Source of the DNA: Thalassotalea eurytherma | GTDB lineage: Bacteria; Pseudomonadota; Gammaproteobacteria; Enterobacterales; Alteromonadaceae | Assembly: GCF_030161415.1 (NCBI RefSeq) | Contig: NZ_BSSU01000016.1 | Location: 1-64,000 of the forward strand | Direction: 5' to 3' | Length of the DNA stretch: 64,000 nt | Shown: in pieces, positions 57,638-64,000 of the stretch | Position numbering within the stretch: position 1 is the stretch's first letter | Layout: each line of letters opens with the position of its first letter | Program-made: the position numbers and the translations under genes | Notes under the pieces: generated by a model | What the model saw: only the letters and a program-made list of their open reading frames with translations | Told to the model about the DNA's origin: nothing | Databases searched by the model: none

Positions 57638-58027
57638 ATGTCTAAAGTAACCAATTATACGGCAATTATCGCTTCATTAATTTTTGTTAGCACTACAGTT
57701 AGCGCTGGAAATATTAAATTTGTTGCCACAGATCAAACTCCTGAAACCCATATATGTTTAAATGCAGTGACCAATAATCTCGCCTCGTTAAAAACGCAGA
57801 TCAGACGCTATAGTGATTATGGCTCAAGCCATACGATAAATTCACTACGTTGCAATGATCTGTCATTAGCGAAGTTTGCTTACATTTACCAAGCACAAGA
57901 TACCTATAAGTACTTAAATAGAAGAACCTATAGAGAAAGTCGTGTTTATCCTAACATTACAATAAACGATTTAGTTGCACGTAATAGCCAAGATGAAAAG
58001 GTAATCTATGTAGCATCAAGCCGTTAA
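57638..58027 (+). CDS. Secreted DUF3718-family protein
   Basis: A 129-residue protein with a signal peptide (about 1-22, ending VSAG). A Cys pair (HICLNAVTNN and LRCNDLSLAKFA) frames the DUF3718 pattern. The family is small, periplasmic and restricted mostly to Alteromonadales. AAGGAATTAATT gives a good ribosome site. The preceding 392-bp gap is AT-rich without a gene. Confidence 0.75.
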   Translation: MSKVTNYTAIIASLIFVSTTVSAGNIKFVATDQTPETHICLNAVTNNLASLKTQIRRYSDYGSSHTINSLRCNDLSLAKFAYIYQAQDTYKYLNRRTYRESRVYPNITINDLVARNSQDEKVIYVASSR

Positions 58028-58093
58028 CTATTGGCGTAGGAAAATATGAGAGAAGGTTTTAGGAAAGTTGAAGTAGGTTAAAAGTTAACACAG

Positions 58094-58124
58094 AAGCCCC
58101 ATATCAATACTATATGTGGCTTTC
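58094..58124. terminator. Probable bidirectional terminator
   Basis: AAGCCCCATAT and ATATGTGGCTT (one mismatch) lie between convergent genes ending at 58027 and 58136. The T-run is short. Confidence 0.5.
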
Positions 58125-58135
58125 TAGTGTGGATG

Positions 58136-58438
58136 TTATTTACGCGCGGCTAATAACAAATCAGTTTTAGTTTCAATTGATTTAACCTGAATGAGGTTTT
58201 GCGCTGGAAAGTAAGTCACAGTTGAATACGCATCACCTTTTTGTAAAATTTGCTTACGAGCTAATTTATCAAAAAAATCAGTAGATTCCGTATGCTTTTC
58301 AATGGTTGACACCATACAGTCTTCTTTCACTGATATAGTTTTATCATCCATACATTGCCAAATTTCAGATTTATCAGCTGCATTGGCTACTTGGCTAAAA
58401 CTTAAAATGGTAACCGCTGCAAGTATAGTTTTATACAT
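58136..58438 (-). CDS. Small secreted hypothetical protein
   Basis: A 100-residue protein with a signal peptide (1-20, ANAA) and a Cys pair (WQCMDDKTISVKEDC), probably a disulfide in the periplasm. No family is recognised. A ribosome site AAAGGGG supports the start. Confidence 0.65.
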   Translation of the reverse strand: MYKTILAAVTILSFSQVANAADKSEIWQCMDDKTISVKEDCMVSTIEKHTESTDFFDKLARKQILQKGDAYSTVTYFPAQNLIQVKSIETKTDLLLAARK

Positions 58439-58541
58439 GTTTATCCCCTTTAAGTAACGACAGGATAAATAATAGCAAACAAGCCTACAGAACCCCTAGC
58501 ATATTTTTATGACAAGTTTATGACAGCAAATAAAATAATGT

Positions 58542-59069
58542 TTAAAAAAGCAACGTTTCTTGTTGTTCAAATGGATTAACCAAATTAGAGCCTACAGCGA
58601 CAGGTACAATACATTTTAAACGCTTTGCTTGCTCACATAACAAGGAAGCTTGCTGAGCATCAACATCGACCATGACAAGATGATTTGTATCGGTTAACAG
58701 CTTCTTCAAGGGCGAGAACTTGTAATTAACCTTATGTAAACCGATCAAACCAGCCTCCCAAGTGACAAAGCCTGTCAGAAAGATAGAACCAATGATAGAT
58801 AGCAATACGACATTAGGTACTTGGAAGACAATTAACAGCGCGGTTAAAACTGCCGATAAAATAAGACCGACAAAAAGTCCTCTTAGCAAGTAATGTACAA
58901 GATCAGTTTTAAAAATAGATAATACGGGTGTTAGCGCGTAATGCTGTGCCTGGGTGTCAGAAATACCGTAAACATGAATATGTTGTTTTTCGACACCGGA
59001 ATGAACAAGCTTTTGTTCAAATTGTGCAGTGTTATCAATGTCATTTGATAGATAGTAATACCGTTTCAT
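58542..59069 (-). CDS. Hypothetical two-helix membrane protein
   Basis: A 175-residue protein with a soluble N-terminal alpha/beta part (MKRYYYLSNDIDNTAQFEQK), two membrane helices (about 60-82 and 86-108) and a C-terminal soluble part in which HLVMVDVDAQQASLLCEQA resembles the end of YflT/general-stress-like domains. Function is unknown. It is transcribed alone. Confidence 0.65.
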   Translation of the reverse strand: MKRYYYLSNDIDNTAQFEQKLVHSGVEKQHIHVYGISDTQAQHYALTPVLSIFKTDLVHYLLRGLFVGLILSAVLTALLIVFQVPNVVLLSIIGSIFLTGFVTWEAGLIGLHKVNYKFSPLKKLLTDTNHLVMVDVDAQQASLLCEQAKRLKCIVPVAVGSNLVNPFEQQETLLF

Positions 59070-59225
59070 TGTTTTACCCTCTGTAAGTAGACACTATACA
59101 ATACGTCTAAAACGCTTGAACGATCACAAAATCGATTGATTAGTTAACAAGCACATAAAAGGCAATGTTAAAAAGCTTGAATTTCAACTATACTGCGCAC
59201 CAATACCCCTTCGAGAAAAACCGTT

Positions 59226-59687
59226 TTGACTGATAACAACCTTTATTTAAATAACCCGCTACACGGCACCAGTTTAGCAACCGTGTTAAATGAACTAGTT
59301 GACCAATACGGCTTTGCATTGCTGTATGCTTATTTAAACATTAATTGTTTCAACAAGAACCCAAGCATCGCGGCAAGTATGAAGTTTTTGAAGAAAACGC
59401 AATGGGCGCGAGAAAAGGTAGAGTCATTTTATCTATATCAATATAAAAGCCTACCTCGAGCAAGCGACAGCGAATTTGAAAAACCGCCTCGTGAACGCAT
59501 AATCCCTGAAGGAATTACACCAAAAGAGCCGGCAGAATTGAGCTTTGAAGACGCACAAATCCTAAAGGAAAAGCGAGAGAAAAAGGCCCGTTTGAGAGAT
59601 AACAATCGCTCTGCAGCACCTAAAAAACATAAAGCTAAGCCGGCAAATAATATTGACGGTAAAATAGATCCATGGGCAAATTGTTAA
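59226..59687 (+). CDS. VF530-family DNA-binding protein
   Basis: A 153-residue protein. The first 70 residues (NPLHGTSLATVLNELVDQYG; INCFNKNPSIAASMKFLKKT; WAREKVESFY) match the VF530 double helix-turn-helix domain. The remaining 80 residues are Lys/Glu/Pro-rich, disordered and basic, longer than in most members. It starts at a TTG (59226), and no ATG exists nearby in frame. Confidence 0.82.
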   Translation: MTDNNLYLNNPLHGTSLATVLNELVDQYGFALLYAYLNINCFNKNPSIAASMKFLKKTQWAREKVESFYLYQYKSLPRASDSEFEKPPRERIIPEGITPKEPAELSFEDAQILKEKREKKARLRDNNRSAAPKKHKAKPANNIDGKIDPWANC

Positions 59688-59790
59688 CGGCTTATTCAAT
59701 GCAGATAAATTACAAAGTTTGTCTTGTATATATGTTAAAGTACGCCCCTATCTGAGTTCATACTCCCTGCCCCAAAACTAAGGCACCACC

Positions 59791-60093
59791 ATGAAGAAAA
59801 CCTTTTCATTACATCATGAAAAAATTAAACAACCACGTCTTGTTGATGCAATTAAGCACGAAGTGAAAAAGTACTTGCGTAGAGAACGTAATAAGCAATT
59901 ACCTAAAGGTGCTGATTATTGGGACTTCGATTGTAAATATGGTTCAGCGAAAGACTATGCTGAAGTGATTCATGTTTCACAAATCAATAAATCAATTGAT
60001 GATGCAGTAACTAAAGGCTTAGACAGTTTTTACCTAGAAATACTAGCCAAAACAGGACATAGAACACCTAAAATTTTGGGCGAAGACGAATAA
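59791..60093 (+). CDS. DUF6172 family protein
   Basis: A 100-residue basic protein (MKKTFSLHHEKIKQPRLVDA; KHEVKKYLRRERNKQLP; YWDFDCKYG) matching small proteins annotated DUF6172. No function is known. It is followed by a GC-rich terminator. Confidence 0.75.
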   Translation: MKKTFSLHHEKIKQPRLVDAIKHEVKKYLRRERNKQLPKGADYWDFDCKYGSAKDYAEVIHVSQINKSIDDAVTKGLDSFYLEILAKTGHRTPKILGEDE

Positions 60094-60133
60094 TTATTGA
60101 GTCACTACCCGTAACTTAATAACATTTGTTATA

Positions 60134-60161
60134 AAAAAACCGCCTACGGCGGTTTTTTTAG
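60134..60161 (+). terminator. Terminator of the DUF6172 gene
   Basis: AAAAAACCGCC-tac-GGCGGTTTTTTT, a perfect stem with a T-run. Confidence 0.9.
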
Positions 60162-60198
60162 TTTTTGTTTAATTCTGTTTTTACGATTAAATTCACGT

Positions 60199-60387
60199 TT
60201 AGTTGTAACCGAGCACAGCCACATCTACTTCATTATTTTCTAATGAGTTGTGCTTATTAGTATCTACTTCGCTAATTTTAAAATCTCTAATATTTAGAAA
60301 GGTAGTGTGATTCGCTCGACCGAAACGAAGTTCATTATTATCCTCTTCTAAAAGGTTACTATTACATAAATCATTATTGATACTCAT
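60199..60387 (-). CDS. Small hypothetical protein
   Basis: A 62-residue acidic, Asn-rich protein with TGAGGT five bases before the ATG, a convincing ribosome site. No family, signal or membrane segment is seen. It is convergent with the DUF6172 gene. The following 305-bp gap (60388-60692) has only a small palindrome (ATTTTGC/GCAAAAT). Confidence 0.45.
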   Translation of the reverse strand: MSINNDLCNSNLLEEDNNELRFGRANHTTFLNIRDFKISEVDTNKHNSLENNEVDVAVLGYN

Positions 60388-60692
60388 ACTGACCTCAGCT
60401 ATTGCACACCAATTACACTTTTAAAAAAGCAGATTAAATGCCAACGTTCAATGAAAGCTTATTTAGTTGAATAGTATAGGTTTTATATTAATGGTTACTT
60501 ACAGTAAAAGTTTAAAAGCACTGAAAATTTCAATACTAATGCATTTTGCAATGCAAAATACCCAATCAAAATAGTTAACTGCTAGATAAATTACTTCTCA
60601 TTCTCGTCAGTAAATAGAAGTTACCATCTGTATTTTGTGAGTTGTGTGTAGAGTCTGGAGAATAGCAATGAGGCATCACTATTTACGAAGTT

Positions 60693-60923
60693 TTACCTTG
60701 CCCCGTAGATCTTTTTAAAGTTCTTTACATTCCAACCAATCATCACTTCATTGCCAATTTTAAGTACAGGCACTGAGCGAGCGCCAATCGCATCGAGCTC
60801 TTTACGTCCACGTTGCATTTTCGCGTTGGTTAAGCGGTATTGAATACCATTGTCATCTAAGTACTTTTTTGCTTCTCTGCAATGTGGGCATTTGTCAGAG
60901 ACATATAAAACAACACGTTTCAT
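60693..60923 (-). CDS. Glutaredoxin-like protein
   Basis: A 76-residue thioredoxin-fold protein from the ATG at 60923, with AGGG five bases upstream. The redox motif CPHC (about 12-15) lies after the first strand (RVVLYVSDK), and RSVPVLKIGNEVMIGW holds the cis-Pro and glutathione-binding turn. It resembles NrdH/glutaredoxin-like proteins. The frame extends to 60962. Confidence 0.88.
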   Translation of the reverse strand: MKRVVLYVSDKCPHCREAKKYLDDNGIQYRLTNAKMQRGRKELDAIGARSVPVLKIGNEVMIGWNVKNFKKIYGAR

Positions 60924-60994
60924 GATTACCCTATTACTCATTATCCTGTTCAATAAACTCAATTAAACCATTGAAATACAAAGAAAAACCAAAA

Positions 60995-61762
60995 CTAGAA
61001 AAGAAAAGAATTCGATATTCTCTCATATTCTCCACTGTCATGTAATGCTTTTAAGGCAGTATCAAAAATGTCTACTTCTTTTTGTGAAATTCTTGCCTTA
61101 GAAAACATAATTTTACTGCCTGCTTGATCATCATTGGTAATGCGAAAAAGAGGGACAATATTTTCGTTATACCCCGGTTGAGATAATAAATAATGTTTTC
61201 CTTCCGTTTCTGATTCAATATATCCGTCAGCCCTACCTTTAAGAACAAAATTAGACATGTTTTGATCATCACTGGTATAAACAATTCTTTTAGCAAATTG
61301 CTCATTTTTTAGTAACTCAGGGTAAGATTCGTAAAAAATAGCACCGCGCAAAGCAGCAATTATCACATCAACAGAAGCTAGATCGGCTAACTCATTTACC
61401 GACTCAAATAGATATAATTTTTTTTTATTCACAAAAAGCATATGGTGACTGTAACGAAAATTGTTTTTAGTAAACAGTGCATATTTTTTCCTTTCTGATA
61501 AAGCCGTTGCTGCAACGGTCATATCAATAGTCCCTGCTTCAAGCTCTTTTATCACTCTCGCCCATGGCATAGACACTATTCGATACTTGAATGGCGTACG
61601 ACGAAATACAGCCTTGATAAGTTCGATGTCTTTTCCAACCCATTCATCTTGTTCATTTTTGTAGCGGTAAATATCACGCTCATTTACCCCGATAATAAAC
61701 TCATGACTAAACAATTGAAAAGGAACCAACAGTAAGGAGATTAATACAGCAATCTTTATCAT
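60995..61762 (-). CDS. Periplasmic solute-binding protein, SBP_bac_3-like
   Basis: A 255-residue secreted protein with a signal peptide (1-19). DEWVGKDIELIKAVFRRTPF opens lobe one, and TIDMTVAATALSERKKYALF is the hallmark strand-turn of family 3 binding proteins. No transporter partners are present. The start is followed by a clear signal and preceded by AGGACC. Confidence 0.82.
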   Translation of the reverse strand: MIKIAVLISLLLVPFQLFSHEFIIGVNERDIYRYKNEQDEWVGKDIELIKAVFRRTPFKYRIVSMPWARVIKELEAGTIDMTVAATALSERKKYALFTKNNFRYSHHMLFVNKKKLYLFESVNELADLASVDVIIAALRGAIFYESYPELLKNEQFAKRIVYTSDDQNMSNFVLKGRADGYIESETEGKHYLLSQPGYNENIVPLFRITNDDQAGSKIMFSKARISQKEVDIFDTALKALHDSGEYERISNSFLF

Positions 61763-62267
61763 CTACTAGGTCCTTAATTAAATTTATAGCGACTATAGTG
61801 ATGTAACTTCTTAGAACACGCTATAGATAATTGTTAAATTGAAAACATCAAATTTACGTAATAACTTCCTTTTACACAGCTAAAGCTAAGCCGGACGTAC
61901 TTTCAAAACTAGCTAAAATTAGTACATATGTCTATATTATAGCTCTTTCGAGCTTTATTTTCGATATTTTAGCCAACTGGTGAAATTCTATAAAGATTTG
62001 TTTCTCGTTCTAATGATACTATCTATGTGACGACTGCAGTTAAAAGCAAATAACATTACCTTCCTCAGAAAGCCTCGGTGCCTAGCTTAACGCATAAAAA
62101 CTCTGCCTCACTATCGTGTTTTTACCACACCTGACGCATATTTATCCGTGCGGCACAATCAATTCAAGCTATCCATCGCTGACATCGATAAAACGCTATC
62201 AAAAATGAAATAATTATTGTTTTCATAGAAATAGGTATTTACTAGTACAGCGCCCAACATTAGCTAA
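61763..62267. other. Long gap without a recognisable gene
   Basis: Over 500 bp of AT-rich sequence between the solute-binding gene and a decayed open frame. No coding frame with a start and ribosome site, no tRNA and no clear terminator was seen. Confidence 0.5.
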
Positions 62268-62453
62268 CTAAAAGACTTCAAACAGCTTAATACCAAGGTC
62301 ATTAATTACCACTCGAAAATAGCGGACTATTCTGATTTTGAAAATGCTGAAGAAATAAAACCTGCGCTGCTATTGCTTTCATGGGTGATAGCAATAGCAT
62401 CGGGGCACAACGTAGTGAAATCTAAGCGTTTGCTTCAGACAATGAGTGGATGA
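62268..62453 (+). pseudogene. Orphan open frame without start (possible gene remnant)
   Basis: A 61-codon frame bounded by stops reads as normal-looking protein (LKDFKQLNTKVINYHSK and ALLLLSWVIAIASGHN). It has no convincing start codon. A second protein-like frame in another register follows (NEWMMRFPATPKSF, ending in a stop at about 62514), suggesting a frameshifted remnant. An inverted repeat, TGCTATTGCT/AGCAATAGCA, lies inside. No family is recognised. Confidence 0.3.
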
Positions 62454-62655
62454 TGCGTTTTCCAGCGACTCCAAAGAGCTTTATAGAAAGCCGGGGGAAT
62501 CTCCTTAAGGGGTGACACTAGCTATCTTAACAATTTTACGCGAAATAAACCTTCTCAAAAATGCTGTTAATTGGTAGCTGACCTCAATTGTCACATTTGC
62601 AGAACCTAAGTATGAGGAATACAAAGCTAGTTTAACCTTCACAATAATTTACGAC

Positions 62656-63486
62656 CTAGTTTAAAACCTTTCTTGAGTAAATAGCGATGCTTGCCCCAAG
62701 AATAAACAGCACTATAGTATTAGGCTCATCAACCACAACAGTTGTAATAGGATCATAATCATCGTTAAAAAATAAGCTTATTATTTCATGATTTCCAGCC
62801 GCAGCTCCGGTACCTGATGTAAAGCCAACATATGCTTCCTGTGTCCCTAAAACATTAACAAGGTTCACATTAGTAGTTAATATAGGATTATCAGGCCGAC
62901 TCTGCTCTTGGGATAAACTCACTTCAAGTATTTCTGCCATACCATCATAGTCAACCCAAGCTGTCCACACAGCTCCATTATTCATTCTTTCATCAACAAT
63001 AACTCGTTCAATTGAGCTCATGTTTCCATCAACGTTTACTCCAACATGGTTACCTTGGCCCAAGTCCCACCAGTTGTTTCCCCACGTGTCGAACTCAATG
63101 GCTAAACTGTTACTAATACCGCCATAACCTAATCGTCCACCAAGGCCGCCGACAGTATTCGAATTCGACTGTATTACAAATGCTAATCCGTCTGCTCCTT
63201 GACCATCAGAATCATAAATCCCCTGAGGTTCCAATATCTGAAATTCAAAGGCAGCACTAAAAGATGCGAAATTGTCTAACGAAATTGGGTCGACTAAGAA
63301 TGCACTACTCGACTGGTATAGATCATCAGTCAACCTTAATACATCAGTGTTATTTGGGTTTATATTGACTGCTGTGCCGTTTAATTGAATAGTAGACAAA
63401 TCAGAAAAGTCATAAAACTGTAACTCTTGTGAAGATACATAATTTACAACCATAAACGACAATATGATGGTTATCCATTTCTTCAT
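62656..63486 (-). CDS. Secreted L-type lectin-domain protein with PEP-CTERM-like tail
   Basis: A 276-residue protein with a signal peptide (1-19), a legume/L-type lectin fold (FSAAFEFQILEPQG; GADGLAFVIQSNSN; LAIEFDTWGNNW; NHVGVNVDGN; YVGFTSGTG) and a C-terminal segment DEPNTIVLFILGASIAIYSRK. The tail has the hydrophobic helix and basic end of PEP-CTERM, with DEP in place of PEP. It probably binds carbohydrate at the cell surface. Confidence 0.85.
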   Translation of the reverse strand: MKKWITIILSFMVVNYVSSQELQFYDFSDLSTIQLNGTAVNINPNNTDVLRLTDDLYQSSSAFLVDPISLDNFASFSAAFEFQILEPQGIYDSDGQGADGLAFVIQSNSNTVGGLGGRLGYGGISNSLAIEFDTWGNNWWDLGQGNHVGVNVDGNMSSIERVIVDERMNNGAVWTAWVDYDGMAEILEVSLSQEQSRPDNPILTTNVNLVNVLGTQEAYVGFTSGTGAAAGNHEIISLFFNDDYDPITTVVVDEPNTIVLFILGASIAIYSRKVLN

Positions 63487-64000
63487 TTCTCACCTCGACT
63501 CAATGAAAGCTATAAACTCACAGTTCCTTCGACCTCCTTTAAGCGATTTAGCCATCGACTAAAGCAAACAAAGAGGTGTTTTATTATCACTTGCTTCTAA
63601 CTATGCGAACTTCATGCCTGTAATGAAAATTTTCGTTAAAGTACTCGTTCTAGAGCTCGTGATATATTTATTAAGGCTTAGGTGGCATACGTATAGGCAG
63701 GAAACACAAGATCTAGCATCGATCGTGATGAACAAGTTCCGATAGAATAAAATAACGGTTTAATGCTAAATGCAATGCTAAATGCAACGTTTCTAATAAC
63801 CTCTAGTATCTTCAACTCGCGTCATACAGAAAAGATTATTCAAATAACGGATAAAGAGAAAGGTGAGTAAAAAAGAAAGATAAATATAAAAGCGCTAAGG
63901 GGCTCAAAAAGCAAAGAACAATTTAAAACTAACGAATATTGATTGAAGGTCTTTTCTATGAGAAAAAGGTGGAGGTTTAAACCAGAAAAAACTAGACGCT
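63487..64000. other. Terminal gap without a recognisable gene
   Basis: AT-rich sequence upstream of the lectin gene. It contains a tandem 12-bp-like unit (aatgctaaatgc, about 63761-63788) and no complete gene. A gene may begin beyond the window edge. Confidence 0.5.

Overview
The window reads as a chromosomal segment of a marine gammaproteobacterium of the Alteromonadales, most like Colwelliaceae (Thalassotalea/Colwellia type). The grounds are AT-rich DNA, the tol-pal block, ruvCAB-aspS, cmoAB, the seqA-pgm / ybfF / ybfE-fldA-fur / glnS neighbourhood, a Bkd-type branched-chain 2-oxoacid dehydrogenase operon, and small marine families (DUF2999, DUF3718, DUF2788, VF530). No plasmid, phage structural module, rRNA operon or CRISPR array was seen.

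Layout. 1-540: minus-strand tRNA cluster (Pro, His, Arg, Pro) with a decayed third tRNA-Pro copy beside an 8-bp tandem repeat. 831-1688: folD. 1769-6343: a four-gene minus-strand operon for a MacB-like exporter (adaptor, ATPase, two FtsX-type permeases). 6434-8380: a bile acid/sodium symporter homologue and an S41-like protein without the expected catalytic serine. 8509-11300: cysS, divergent from ppiB-lpxH. 11591-12574: a PEP-CTERM protein. 12875-14558: tRNA-Ser, nadA and three near-identical tRNA-Lys genes. 14713-19951: ybgC-tolQRAB-pal-cpoB. 20278-20470: a promoter/terminator-bounded candidate small RNA. 20570-21348: a Sel1-repeat gene that looks split by a frameshift. 21374-25501: ruvB, ruvA (with a LexA-like box), ruvC and aspS. 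25622-28459: a large sensor diguanylate cyclase. 28593-30289: cmoA-cmoB, for the wobble cmo5U modification.

30349-37146 is the standout. A 6.8-kb accessory block lies between TGT...ACA inverted ends. Five copies of an 18-bp motif are arranged two at the left end and three at the right, the architecture of Tn7/TniA-family transposon ends. No intact transposase lies inside. The cargo is a membrane protein, a 5'-truncated HsdR, a COG4551-like phosphatase, an MbcA/ParS-like small protein, a CoiA-like protein, a two-helix zinc-ribbon protein and a Fic protein. It looks like a decayed or trans-mobilised element carrying defence or stress cargo.

37194-49666: a periplasmic solute-binding protein, a dGTPase, a VOC protein, a Ser/Thr kinase-like protein, the bkdA1-bkdA2-bkdB operon, an astE homologue, pgm and seqA. 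49873-54861: ybfF, DUF2788, ybfE, fldA, a DUF4442 protein, fur and glnS. 55048-63486: mostly small secreted or hypothetical proteins, two more solute-binding proteins, a PhoD-like phosphatase, a glutaredoxin and an L-type-lectin protein with a PEP-CTERM-like tail. Long stretches there (61763-62655, 63487-64000) hold no convincing gene.
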